Translations under genes and position numbers: made by a program
Notes under the pieces: generated by a model
Told to the model about the DNA's origin: nothing
Seen by the model: the letters and a program-made list of their open reading frames with translations, nothing else
The model's database searches: none
Source: Phragmites australis
Lineage: Eukaryota > Streptophyta > Magnoliopsida > Poales > Poaceae
Reading direction: 5' to 3'
Assembly: GCF_958298935.1 (NCBI RefSeq)
Contig: NC_084940.1
Coordinates: 4,804,001-4,868,000 of the forward strand
Length of the DNA stretch: 64,000 nucleotides
Shown: piece by piece, positions 10,007-21,405 of the stretch
Position numbering within the stretch: position 1 is the stretch's first letter
How the letters are laid out: every line of letters starts with the position of its first letter

Positions 10007-12654
10007 TCATTGTGGACTATTTTCAGCATTTGAACTTGAACCACCCTGCGAAATGTGAATAAGGATTAAACATAAGTCTTTACTACTTTCATCACAAGAA
10101 AGGGAACATTTAGAAGCTCCATTAGAAAATGAAAAGGAAGTCCCAACATTGTAACTGTTACTGATCTATGGTGATGTTGATTTTAAGTTCAAAACCCAAC
10201 CCAGAGAAATATAAATGAAAAGAAAAGTCTGCAATCGATGGTGAACCTTACTAATAAATCCACTTTAGCTACTCATACTTTTTTAAAAGAACTCCATGTA
10301 CATCACATCTATACAAAGGTGTATGGATAGACAAATATCTCGTTCCCTACTGACATACTATATTAATAAAAGAATAGTTTCTTCTGCGCAGACTGAAAAT
10401 ACTAGTTACAATTAAAAGTGACATAAGATTTTTAAGTGCAGCTATTAAACTCAATGAACAATTAAAATCAAATGAATTCAGTAACTATACAGCATTGCTA
10501 AAACAAAACTGTACAGTTAGCGCCAAAAAAATGGGGAAGAAAAAACAAAGTACAGGCATTTGTATAAACTAACAAATGACATGGAAAATAATCACAATTT
10601 AATGGGGAGTGTCATTCATTTGTGTCAATCGATATAACACAGCTAATTTTCTTATTTGTCTACTCTAGACAAGTTAATTTGCTCATTTATTACGGAAATG
10701 TGATCACAACGGAAACGAGTAACAAGAACTAGCAAGCCATAGCAGAAAACATGTCTAACTTAACATAGGCATAAGGTTTTACCTGGTCTGGTATATAACT
10801 ATCTAGTACACTAAAGATCTTTTCCTTTGCCTGAGTTGTGGCCTGCAGGCAGGTAAACATTTCAATTAAATGGCAGCATAAATAACACTTGGTAGTAAAT
10901 GTCAGCACACTGTACCTCAATTTTATATCTCAGATTATCGACACGGATCCGCAACTTCTCCATGACCTGCTTGTGCTCCACCCAATTAAGCCGCCGAGAG
11001 GACGTTGGCTGGACATTTGTTACAACACTAATTACAGAGTAATCAAAACAATAATATGCCTTTGTACTTCGAATAGACGAATAAATACCAAACTTTTGAA
11101 CAAATGTCAAAACTGTGGTTGCTTCCATTTGATCATTTCAATTTTCAATAGATAAGTACCTGATCTGGACCATCTGGTGCACACTGCAACATTTGGATGA
11201 TTTTCATACCCACATGCCGCGTCTCATCTGGTAGCCAATGCAGCACCTGATTGATTTTCGTGGCCATCAAATGTGCAAGTTCCTAAAAGTTAAACATAGG
11301 AATTTGTCAATTCTTAAACAATAATCAATATTCATTTAAGCTAATGATTGTTTAGGCCACATACAGACATGTCCTGCTCCAATTGATGGATGGTGCTACA
11401 CAAATCCTCTAAATTGCGAAGCTCACGCTCCCACACCTCCCACTTCTTCAATTCCCAGCCTTCCCACCGTTTTGGTCTCCGCACAAGACCAACCTTCTTG
11501 TATGCATCTAATCGTACAAGTGACTTCACACATATGTAGGATTGCATGTTCTGCGGTTTGTGGGGGCTGAAATCCAACAGCTTCGCCCTACTACTCAATT
11601 TAATCTCATAGTTCTTGCCAAACAACTCATATGAATATAGATTACAATCACGACTATGCATCATGATCTTATCCCTGTGAACGAAATGTGGTCCTGGAAT
11701 GTAATTTGGTGCATGCTGAATAATGCACTTCTGGCTCCACCTTTGCTCTACTTTGTTGTCAAGTGTCCAGATCCGCAGCTCACCAGCAAGCATTCTGGGG
11801 AGATGACGGTAGACTTGAGCAGTCGCAACACATACCTTCCTGTCTATCTCTGTGATCCAATACCGACGACAACCAGAACCCCCAAGTGCAACTGCTGGAA
11901 GTTGTATCCGTGTAAAAGTTTCTTTGCTGAGATCAAAGGAGATAACTGAATGCTTCCAGCTAGCTCCAATGTCTTCGGTTAGCCAACACATTGCTCCATC
12001 AACATTGACTACTCCAGAATTTCTCATAGAGAACAAGTTTAAAGCTTCTGGAGTAGCTACATCTTTCCAATTCTCACTACCAAGTGTGTAAACTTGAATG
12101 GCATTGAACGTACCTCGAGAATAGTTTTGGTCCTCACCAATAAAGTGTGTAACCTTGTATTCTTTTGTTACTGGGTGAAATCCGAAGCTGTAGAAAGAGA
12201 AGTGATCGCCCTTCAAATTCTTTATAGGTTTATCAAGATGCAGGCATTCACCAGTTGCAAAGTTAGCAATCTTGATTGTTGATGTCTTTGTGTATAAGCA
12301 AAGAAGCCCATTGCATGAACCGCAAAGGAAATCATCAGGCCCAATCACTGGCACAGCCCTTGTCGACTGTGACCAAGCTTCATCAAAGATGATAGCATCA
12401 CTAGGGTAGAGCTTCCTCTCAACAGATTCTTGAGGGAAGAATAGGAGTGCACAACGAGGTGCATGCTGGAGTTGTGCTGTGACGAACTGGGGGTCACGGA
12501 TGAAGTTGTACCATATCTTGCAGACACCGATGCACCTCAACAAAGTGCTCACTGGAAGCCCCAAAAATATTTGCTCAATGAGGTCACTTGGGAGGGAGTT
12601 TATGATGCATTCCTCCGTCCTTTGCTTTTTTGATTTAGGGTTTTCAGAGAACAT
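10007..12654 (-). CDS. F-box protein with FBA domain and helical C-terminal tail (5 coding exons)
   Basis: This is a likely substrate-recognition subunit of an SCF ubiquitin ligase. Coding exons on the minus strand are 12,654-11,365, 11,282-11,160, 11,008-10,916, 10,842-10,783 and 10,045-10,007. All junctions are GT/AG and phase 0, giving 534 residues. The F-box is at residues 19-60 (LPSDLIEQIF...), which should bind SKP1. The FBA region spans about 108-330 (CGSCNGLLCLY, KIANFATGECLHL, FSFYSFGFHPVTKEYKV). The reading frame runs on past the exon 1 donor (ATGTCT|GTATGT) to a stop at 11,341, so a single-exon reading would give 437 residues. The downstream exons are supported by exact phase, consensus sites and coding character, and add a charged helical tail ending GGSSSNAENSPQ. 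The ATG is the one in the same position as the pseudogene's. Target unknown. Confidence 0.85.
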
Positions 12655-13500
12655 AGTGAGCAGTATCTACCAAATCCTTCTGAAAACAAACATTTAACAA
12701 ATGATAACGAACAATGAATAAAGACTGACTTATACCATACTGCATACAAATTAAAAAACATACTAGCGTAGAACATGAAATCCATGTAATTTACATCCAC
12801 CTCCAAAGTTTATTACCGTATCGAGTAAGTGAAGGATGACATCTCTGGCCTCTTAACGTTTCTACCCACGTCCAAAATTTAGAGTGTAACTTTTTTAGCG
12901 CAAGCTACAGTCTTACGTCTTTACTACAAAATTCTAACTCGCTCTTAACTATCAGAACTTCTGCATACAGTAAAAAATAAATAAGAGCCTTTTCTAATAT
13001 TAACTCCATCTCCTCCAAATGCTTTCTTTCATTTACGAAAAATGAACATGACAAGTCAAGAAACTAGAGAAAAGATGCGCTCCTTTGAGAAATAAATTCA
13101 GGTAGAAAGGCTCCCTCACTACAGGTTCTCCACAATTACAGACTGCCCGGTCACCTGAACTGCTGAATCAAACACAACGAACAAGCGTGCCCTCCCTGCC
13201 GCCCGCGCGTGCCTCAAGCCCTACACTAACACCGAAAAGGAACCCTAGCCGCCGTTACGGGTGGAGGTGACGGAAACGAGACGACCATCGCGAGGGAGCA
13301 GGGATTCCACAAGCAGAAGAGGAAATCGAAGGGCGAGGGGGTGGGGGAGGTGAGGGGGCTCACCAGCACGATCAGATGAACTCCGCAACCGCCGCCATGT
13401 GAGAGCTCCTCTTCTCTCCCCGTCGTGATGGAACAGGAAGGATCTGGGGGATCCGATACAGAGGCCCAGTATGGCCCAGGTAGCATAACCGCGCAGTTCC
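12655..13500 (-). promoter_or_regulatory. 5' leader of the F-box gene: UTR intron and short uORF
   Basis: A 5' UTR intron runs from donor 13,364/13,363 (CTG|GTGAGC) to acceptor 12,680/12,679 (TTTTCAG|AAGG), 684 bp, rejoining 25 bases before the ATG. The first exon carries a 9-codon uORF, MAAVAEFI-stop, at 13,398-13,372. Its counterpart in the pseudogene is MATAELV-stop. Conserved position and similar peptide suggest a translational control element or an ancestral start. The transcription start was not defined. Confidence 0.55.
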
Positions 13501-13745
13501 ATTTTTCTCGTTTCGCTCGTTGAACAGACGACATATCTCTGACCCTTCTAACAAAGGGCGATAAAGTTATAAATTTATACTTTTGAAATCAGACGTATAT
13601 ATTTATAATTTTTAGATTTAGGAAATATGAAAATTAAAAAAAAAACTCGGGGCTATCTCCTGTGTAGAAGAGCACGGTATCCGTTACAGAGGCCCAGTAT
13701 GGCCCAGCTAGCCCTTCTATTTTTCCATTTCGCTTCGCCAATTGA
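13451..13745 (+). repeat. Direct repeat of about 70 bp upstream of the F-box gene
   Basis: The sequence around GAGGCCCAGTATGGCCCAG occurs at 13,451-13,520 and again at 13,675-13,745, with the same downstream CATTTTTC-TTTCGCT text. The duplication brackets the likely promoter region of the minus-strand gene. Confidence 0.75.
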
Positions 13746-13978
13746 GGACTTCTGCGTTTTCTGTTTCTGTTTGTTAGAGATAACGCTCTCCTCTTGGTTC
13801 GCGTACATTTCAAGACTCAACTCCGCTGCACGTTCGGAGGCATTAGATTGCCCTGCTTGATTTGCATGTTTACGGACAATGTATTCTGAAATGTTTGCTT
13901 CCTATGTGCAGAGAACTTCACATTCCGTGCAGTGCATGCTTTCGATCGGAAATAAATGTGAAACTTTGGTTGAACTTA

Positions 13979-14221
13979 GGGGCACGTTTGTTTCACGTCT
14001 AAAGTTAACCAAGTATAATTTGCTATAAAATATAACTAAAAGATTCTTAGCCACAAGTGTAGTAAAATTAATCAAAAAAAATTAAGCATATGACGTGTAG
14101 ACCAATAGGCAAACAAAACAAGACTTGTCACGGTTGTGACAATCAACCAAATGGCTATATAAAAATTTATAGCGTGACTAACCTTAGACGTGGCAAATTT
14201 AAGCACAAAACAAACACGCCC
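13979..14221. mobile_element. Tourist-like (PIF/Harbinger) MITE with TTA target duplication
   Basis: The 243-bp element starts GGGGCACGTTTGTTT and ends AAACAAACACGCCC, giving imperfect terminal inverted repeats. It is flanked by TTA on both sides (13,976-13,978 and 14,222-14,224), the preferred target of PIF/Harbinger elements. It has no ORF. It lies between the two intact F-box genes. Confidence 0.78.
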
Positions 14222-14392
14222 TTAATATACAAACGTTGAATAAAGAAACAAAAGCAACAGGAGCATTGAAAACAGCTGAACCTTTGACAGATCTTAACAA
14301 TAGCCGACTGCTTAAAAGTCTACTCTAAAAATTACACCAGGATTTATGTATGAGGCACATATGCTGCCAGACCTTGTACAATCAAACTAATG

Positions 14393-15646
14393 TCAAGCAA
14401 CTGGAGGAGCAAGAGGCCGAGGCGGTGCACAAACAATGGCTGCCCCTGCATATACACTCAAAGGAATAAGTGTCTCCTTGTAGAAGTAGGACTGCGTCTC
14501 ATAGAATCTGTAGGCTCCTATGTCTAAAAGCTTCACCTCCTCTCTGTGCTCAATCTGCACGTTCTTGCCAGCCAAATCATGGTACCACGCATTACCGTCC
14601 CGATCCTGTAGTATGATCCTCTCCCTGTGGATGAAGCATGGCTGAGGTACATACCGGTGTACAGATGGTGATTGGATGCTATATTTCAGGAACCACTTGT
14701 GCTCAGTCTGACTTTCAAGAGCCCAAATATCCATCCTACCAGAAAGCTCTGTGTTGTAGCGGCGCCACCTTGGTATATGGCTTTGGTATGGTATAGTCAC
14801 GATACATACCTTCCCGTCTATCTCAGTTATATAGCAAGCGATTTTGGGGGTGGCACAAGAGGCTATCTCTTTTACCTCAAATGGTGGAAGTTGAATCGAT
14901 GCAAATGTTTCTTCCCTGAGATCAAATGATGCGACTGACATGCCACAGCCTGTTTCTTCATCTTCTGTTAGCCAATACATTGACCCATCCACGGTAACAA
15001 CTCCAAGATTCACCATGCAGCATGGTCTCGGCACTCTTATATCTCTCCATTTGTCTTCGCCAAGGGTGTACACTTGAATGGTGTTGAAATGGAAAGGTTG
15101 TCCTGATTTATAGCGCTGGGGCTCACGGAGAAAGTGCACAAGCTTGTATTCTCTACTCGTCGGGTGAAATCCAAAGCTGTATAGATAGTGGAAGTCGTGC
15201 AACATTATCCCGTCAGGTTTCAAGAGATGCAAGCATTGACCTGTTGCAGGATTGGCTATCTTCAGTGTGTATGTCTTGTAGAAGCAAAGCAGACCATTGC
15301 ATGATGCAAAGAGGTGATCGTCAGGGTCCATATGCAATGCTGCCCATGTCCATGGAGACCATTTCTCATCAATGATCGTTGCACGGCATTTGAGAGTCTT
15401 GGAACAGAGGGATGCCGGTAAATCCACTTTAGGCAAGTAAAGGAGGAGGTGTTTAGGTGCACGATAGGCATGTTCCATGATGAAGTGGGGGTCGCTGATC
15501 ATGTTGCGCCATTGCTTGCAGACTCTGCGCAGTTTAAGAAGAGAGCTTATGGGAAGCCTGAGAAGTATCTCCTCAATGAAATCTGGTGGGATCCTTGTGT
15601 CAGGCTTCTCCACATAATGCACCACTGTGTGTTCTTCGCTTGCCAT
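14393..15646 (-). CDS. F-box protein with FBA domain, single coding exon
   Basis: This is a 417-residue F-box protein, probably an SCF E3 adaptor, diverged from the neighbour at 10,007-12,654 but collinear with it. The F-box is near residues 18-60 (RIPPDFIEEILLRLPISSLL...VCKQWRNMISDPHF). The FBA region starts near 100 (FASCNGLLCFYKTY, KIANPATGQCLHL) and continues through YSFGFHPTSREYKLVHF, TVDGSMYWLTED and TEIDGKVCIV. The frame is open upstream to 15,724, but a strong acceptor (TTTCTGCAG|G at 15,685/15,684) lies inside that extension, so ATG 15,646 (MASEEH) is chosen. No C-terminal splice donor like the neighbour's was seen, and the protein ends IVCAPPRPLAPPVA. Target unknown. Confidence 0.85.
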   Translation of the reverse strand: MASEEHTVVHYVEKPDTRIPPDFIEEILLRLPISSLLKLRRVCKQWRNMISDPHFIMEHAYRAPKHLLLYLPKVDLPASLCSKTLKCRATIIDEKWSPWTWAALHMDPDDHLFASCNGLLCFYKTYTLKIANPATGQCLHLLKPDGIMLHDFHYLYSFGFHPTSREYKLVHFLREPQRYKSGQPFHFNTIQVYTLGEDKWRDIRVPRPCCMVNLGVVTVDGSMYWLTEDEETGCGMSVASFDLREETFASIQLPPFEVKEIASCATPKIACYITEIDGKVCIVTIPYQSHIPRWRRYNTELSGRMDIWALESQTEHKWFLKYSIQSPSVHRYVPQPCFIHRERIILQDRDGNAWYHDLAGKNVQIEHREEVKLLDIGAYRFYETQSYFYKETLIPLSVYAGAAIVCAPPRPLAPPVA

Positions 15647-17460
15647 TACAAACACATTTCCACCAAAAACAAGCCTGCAAATCCCTGCAGAAAGATAAGG
15701 ATTGCAATGCGAAAGCGATACCATAAAAATAGATGTTCAGGGAGATATGAGCACCAACTATCAATGGAGTCATTCTACAGAACCATGGAATCACTTTGGA
15801 CTCTTAACAAAAGGAAGAAGGAAATCATTTCTCTATGAGTGTGTTTATCTCGCTGAACAAGTGAATATAGATTGACAGATGGTTACTAGTAGTTAACCCC
15901 CCACCTCCAGCAACTAAAAAGAAGACAACCATATTACATTATCGAACATTGGCCATTCCGCTGAATAAGTGTTTGGAGTTTTCATGGTACTGCTGTTCAC
16001 AGTAAATGTACTTCAGCCTTCAAAATTCCTTTCAAGGGAACTACTACCTCAATTCTCTTTCACATGTCTTTTTGGGCACGACACAGTCTCCAACACATGC
16101 CTTTGCCTATTACTTTTTCATCTACTGGTAAATGGTAGTAAAAGTTGTAACACCGTAGCGATATGGATGGACTTTTGATGATAAATCAATTAGCATAATT
16201 TTTGTGAATAAAAAAATCTGTATATTTAGTCAACGTTCTGAAATTCTGAGTACACACATTTCTGAATGACATATAAAGGAGAATGGAAGGAATAATTTTG
16301 GTGACTGCAAATATATGCCTGGTGTCTAGCAAATAGCCCAGAGTTTCTAACAATTTACAATTTTAGTGAGTTAGTAGTTAGTATAACTGTGCAAGTTTTG
16401 CAGGTAAAACCATTAGGAATTCATAGTATTCCACAGAGCACAGCCTGTAGGTGCAATGAATGTGTGGCAAAATTGCTTTCTCTAGTAGATACAGCAGCAA
16501 CTGAAACAAACCACATAAAACTGTAATAGTATGACTAAGAAGCGGATGAGATGTACTGGCATCATCTAACTTCTTTTATACTGCATTTGGATCATGTTCT
16601 GGCTGTGGCTTTCTCATCATATGCAAACTTTCAATATCAACTGTTCTAAATAAGTCTGTCAAATGAAAACATTTTGTCGAATCTATTTAAGGACTTGAGC
16701 CTTCAATTATGCCATAGATGACCTCAAGACGAATGTGCACATGTTCAATTAAGAATTCATAAGTTCTAGACATAACCCTCGAGCCTGAAATTTCTGCAGC
16801 ACATCTAACAAATCACAAGAACCCAAATCATTTCTTTCTCCCATAAAACTTATGTTCCTCTCCAGTTTTGCACAGACTACCAGATTGCACATCTTAGTGC
16901 TTCCATTCCATTTTCCCTTTTTTTTGTGACTACGGCATTTCAACACCGAGCTTGGAATTAAGCACACAGATAACATCTCACCTCCCGGATTTCTCTGAAG
17001 CTAAACATGAAGCCATAAAGCGACAGCCCTAAATGCCTGAGCGAAAATAACTAGAAACCCACACAGATCAGCTTTTCCCATGTTGCCAAATACTACGAAT
17101 CATCAACACATCACTAATCCGATGCTAAGTTAGTAACAGCAATCCGCAGTCCCTCCAGTTCTCACAATAGCAATTAGCAAATCCTAATCTGGCTTACGAC
17201 ACCCAACACGGCGTCGAAAGCAGGATTTCACGACGGAGCAGACCGCGCGTGCAAATCAATCGATTCACAGACGCGGAACGGAGAGGCAAGGGTCGCCGAA
17301 ACCAGGAGAAAACTTACAGGGAGAGAAATCGTCTTGGGCGGGAGAAGCCGCCGGCGGCGGCTCCCTTCCGCCGTGCGTGCAGGATGCGGCGGGTGGCGTT
17401 ATCCTCTTACTGACCAACGACCGATCACTTCCCCACCCCCTACCGCCAACAAGCTCAGAA
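15647..17460 (-). promoter_or_regulatory. 5' UTR intron and promoter-proximal exon of the second F-box gene
   Basis: A consensus donor (CCCT|GTAAGTT at 17,318/17,317) in a GC-rich segment pairs with the acceptor at 15,685/15,684, giving a 5' UTR intron of about 1.63 kb with no other gene in it. The first exon starts somewhere near 17,460. Nothing else was recognised in 15,850-17,300. Confidence 0.5.
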
Positions 17461-17469
17461 ATTACAGGG

Positions 17470-18164
17470 CCAGCGAGATCGCAAGTCGGGATGAAAACGG
17501 ACGGGATAAATTCCGTTCGTTTCGATCCGTTTTTTATATGTTCTTCTATTTCGATTCTGTTTTCGAAGAAAATGTAAAAATAAAAACGGTTATAGTATTT
17601 TTCTGACCGTTTTTGGATTTTTTATTTTTAATATAAAATTTTTCGTTTTTCTAATTAAGATTAAACTTCACAAATCATAATTTAGCCCACCTGCCAAACC
17701 CGATCAGCTAGGACAAACATAACCCCTATTCCAAAGTTCAACCAGATCCCAGTGGTTCAGTCTCAGTCGGCTGCTGACCTACCGATATTAATCAAGCTCT
17801 TGCACACCTTTCAATCCTAGTCTTTGAGTGATTGTATGTTATGTCGAGTACTCGAGTTACGATATGGTAGTTATTTTTCAGTTGATATTTATGTCATTAC
17901 GTGGTTCATCTGTGTATGATATAAATTATTTTTATTGGTATGAATTAATTATGGGTCGCGTCGATACTTAAAATCATTGTTCTACGGATCGGTATTCTTA
18001 TTTTAAATTATCGGTTTCTGATTGATACTCGCATATTTATATTTGAATTGGTTCGTTTTTATATCATGACATTCTTGTGTTCGTATCTGTTTCCAATTTT
18101 CTCGTTTTCAAGAGATAATATAAAAATAAAAACAGAAGTTTTCATCCCTAATCGCAACCTCCAA
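17470..18164. other. AT-rich intergenic stretch, no gene seen
   Basis: This is non-coding sequence with short inverted snippets such as GATAAATTCCGTTCGTTTCG near 17,505. No domain, RNA gene or clear transposon end was recognised. Confidence 0.4.
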
Positions 18165-18665
18165 GCATCCACCCCCGAAACAAGACGACAGCGTCGTCCC
18201 ACCTGCCGTGCTTCTTAGCCCGGCCCGGTCCCGAGCGCAAGGCGACGCGGGTCGACATCTTGGACGGACTCCGGTCCGCCCGGCGGCGGTGGGCCTCCAC
18301 CACGTTTGGCGCGATCGGCGGGCGCGTGGTGCGTGCAGCCCAGGTTCAGCGATCCGGGACGCGGGCGCAGACGTCCACGTCCACGTCCCTCTGTCGCCTC
18401 CCGTTCGGAAGGGCGAGCCACGTGGTGGCCACGCGACGGGCACGCGGATCGGAGGGCCTGCCGCGCTGGGTGCACCGCACCGCTCGGGCGGCGCCGGAAA
18501 GCAACGCCGCCGCGCGCACGTCAGCGCCTTCCGCGGCCGCTTCCTGCGTTCCTGGGCCGGTACTTCTCGCGGCGGGCCCCGGGCTCATTCGTCACGTGCT
18601 TCGCTTTTCACACGCTAGTCAGCAACTCAGCATATGCACCACACATTCACCCTCGCACGTATGAG
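18165..18665. other. GC- and CpG-rich island, no supported gene
   Basis: About 500 bp of very GC-rich DNA is open in several frames on both strands, as GC-rich DNA often is. None of the translations resembles a protein family. It contains G-box cores (CACGTG near 18,420 and 18,594). It could be a gene-fragment capture or an orphan promoter/first exon. It is bordered on the right by a foldback element. Confidence 0.4.
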
Positions 18666-18743
18666 TGCATTGTGTTACATGATGAAGTATAGACACGTGG
18701 TCTACCGTTGAAAAAAGTAGCTATGTGCTTCTACATTCATTTT

Positions 18744-19718
18744 TCCTGTTTGTTTTTACTAGAAGTTGTAAAATCTGAATTATATGAAGAACTTTATTGC
18801 TATCAGATTATAGAATGTGAGATTTTATAATATAACTTGATTGATTTGTAGATTGTGAGAATTAATTTTTAAATTTTATTTGTTTTTTTTTTAATTGCAC
18901 AAAATTATAAGTATTATATTATTTATAATACAAAACTATAAGTATTATACTTAGTAACGTAAAACTACAAATATTATGTTCTAATTTCATACAAAACCTG
19001 ATTTTAATTAGATTTACTCAAAAATAATCTTATATTTCTCTAAAAATCCTAAAAAAAATTTATGTGTTTCATAATTCATGTGCAACCTATTTTTTACTAG
19101 ATTCACAAAAAAAAACTGTGTAAAATTTAAACTAAAATTCTTCAAAAAGACTATTTTTATAACTCCTAGCAATTGTTAGTGCCTCAAATAAAATTCCAAA
19201 AATATGGAAAAATTCACCAATATTCTTCTTATATGATGGAATAATTTCTAAAATTATTTCCGGACCTAGCTTATATGGTGAAAAAGTGAGTTCCTTTGTG
19301 ATGCTTATTTATATGTTCTATTTATATATTTATTAAGGAACTCACTTTTTCATCATATAATCTAGAGTATCATATAAGAGTAATATTAATAATATTTTTT
19401 AGATTTTTGAGATTTTATTCGAGACCCTAACAATTATTATAAATTATAAAAGTAACATTTTTTTGGAGAATTTTTGTTTAAATTTTACATAGTGTTTTTG
19501 GGTAAATCCAATTAAAATGAGTTGGAAATGAATTATGAAATACTTACAAAAAAAAGTTCTAGAATTTTAGGAAAAATATAAGACCACGTTTCAGTGAATT
19601 TAATGAAAATAGGGTTTATGTGAAATTAATGCATAATACTTATAGTTTTATACAATTTACTATTATTATTTTTACCGTTAGGGTTAGAATCCATAATCAA
19701 AATAGAAAACAAACAGGA
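18744..19718. mobile_element. Foldback / long-TIR element of about 975 bp
   Basis: The ends are TCCTGTTTGTTTT and AAAACAAACAGGA. The two halves are diverged reverse complements for most of their length: blocks such as TGTGTAAAATTTAAAC near 19,115 match the complement near 19,490, and CAATTGTTAG near 19,175 matches CTAACAATTATT near 19,428. The innermost stem is tight, GTGAAAAAGTGAGTTCC at 19,278-19,294 against GGAACTCACTTTTTCATC at 19,337-19,354. There is no ORF and no convincing target duplication. It is probably a hAT- or Mutator-derived foldback MITE. Confidence 0.68.
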
Positions 19719-19719
19719 T

Positions 19720-21175
19720 CTAAGCTATTTGTGGATTAGCTTAAAAATTATAAATGCAGTAATAAAGGCTCAAATAATATCGAAGCAGTAGAGTAGATTA
19801 CTGCTCAGTCACTACTCACTAACAAGAGGTAGGATAAAGAGACGAGTACAACGACCCAACAAGGTGGGCAGAAAGAGGAATCTGACGCATCGTCATCGGA
19901 TTCCAGGTGTGCGTGGAGCAGCACCGCCCACGTTGACATCGCCGCGTGCGCCGGTCGTCCACACGGCCAAAATCTATCGCTTAACCAACGTCGTTAATCC
20001 CCAGAAGCATCCATCCCTAATCCAATCTAATCTAATCCACCTCACTAAACTAATTCAACCCCCTGCCAGCTGCCGCCTCCTCTAGTTCACACCACGCGAG
20101 TTGTTAAAGATTTATTTGACGAAGCTTCATCTTTAACAAAATTTGTAGCAAAGTATCTATACGTTTAAAAATTTGTGAGTTAGAGATGAGTGTACATTTG
20201 GTTATTTGGACGACTCATCATGTTTACATCTAAATTTATATCCAACTGCAAACATCAGATTTGATGTGAATTTGAAAGTCACAGCTCAGCCAAATAGAAT
20301 CTTAGCGTGGCGCAAATCACTCGATCCCGCTTACAGGTGGCACGTAGACGGCGATTAGCGAGGCAAGAATCTTGATTAATCAGTCGGGGGCTCGGGGCCA
20401 GTACTATTCTCGCTCGCTGTCGGGGGCGCGAAGAACTGCTGGCCCCTCGTCGACGGGCAGACCTCGCCAAGAATAGCGGCGACGCACATGCGAGATCGTG
20501 GACGGATCGCAATCTTCGGTCCAAAATACGCACCACATGCGAGTACGAACAGGAGCAGTTTCCGCCTGCGCTTTGCTTCGTGAAAACCTATACTATATGA
20601 ACCGACGAATCAGTGAGGATTTGAAAATTTGCAGCAAACGACTGCCTGAGGTGGCTCGCCAAGGCCTCCAAGTCAGGCCGGCGGTGATCAATTTCACACG
20701 CAACGCAACACCTGATCATAATTTTCTCGTTGGCGATCTTGACAGCTCCCGTTCTTTCTCCCGACGCTTATATGATTGTTACTGCCACGTGAGATGTGAT
20801 GAACCCCGACGGTTTTACACGCTTTGGCTGCTCGGCCACCGCGGTGGCGCGGCGTGGACGTTCACGACAGGTGACGCTTCCAAGTTGGTGCCGCCCGATG
20901 GGGACCCTCCCGTTGGCTGCAGCGGTCTCACTCAGCTGGTCCTTGGACGGTGAGACTCGCTTTGGCCTCAGACGGAGGGAGAATGAAAGGGAAAGTGTTT
21001 CTGAAAAAAAAAACAAGCGGTATATGTTTTCCTACATGATTCTCGTGAAAAATGTTTATGCCTCGATTGCCAGAGCGAGAACACAAGTTGTGATAACGAG
21101 ATTCCATTCATTCACGCGAATATGCGACCGACCTTTAGATAGATGGTATATGTGTTCAGTGACGGATGCAGAATA
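19720..21175. other. Intergenic DNA, no gene supported
   Basis: Several short open frames exist (for example 20,498-20,953), but their translations show no domain or codon signature. No repeat ends were recognised. Confidence 0.4.
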
Positions 21176-21177
21176 GT

Positions 21178-21405
21178 TAGGTAGGAGACTCATTTAACTT
21201 CATCTTCCTCTTTTTCTTTCTCGTTTTTCTTTTCTCTCTCTCTTTTCTTCTTTCTCCTTTATCCATGATAAAAAAATGTTAGGTGCTAGGAGGCTCATTA
21301 ACCTTTATCTCCCTTTTCTTTTTTTTTCTTTTTTCTCTTTTTATCTATTTTTTCTTTTTTCTCTCTCATCCATGATAAATAATTGTTAAGTGTTAAAGTG
21401 ACTTC
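21178..21405 (+). repeat. Imperfect tandem duplication with pyrimidine tracts
   Basis: A unit of about 105-115 bp is present twice (about 21,180-21,290 and 21,283-21,400). Each copy runs GTTAG-TAGGAG-CTCATT-AAC, then a long CT/T-rich tract, then ATCCATGATAAA. A similar CT tract ending CCATGACAAAAAAAC lies at 24,298-24,375. Confidence 0.65.

Noticed and set aside
11341..11364. The seven codons after the exon 1 donor in the intact F-box gene, as its true C-terminus
   Set aside because: A consensus GTATGT donor and four in-phase downstream exons make read-through less likely, though intron retention is possible.
15647..15724. Upstream extension of the second F-box frame (26 residues from 15,724)
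   Set aside because: A strong splice acceptor lies within it and it does not resemble the paralogue's N-terminus. ATG 15,646 is preferred.
18108..18692. Five overlapping ORFs on both strands in the GC-rich island
   Set aside because: High GC removes stop codons in all frames. None shows family similarity or consistent coding signs.
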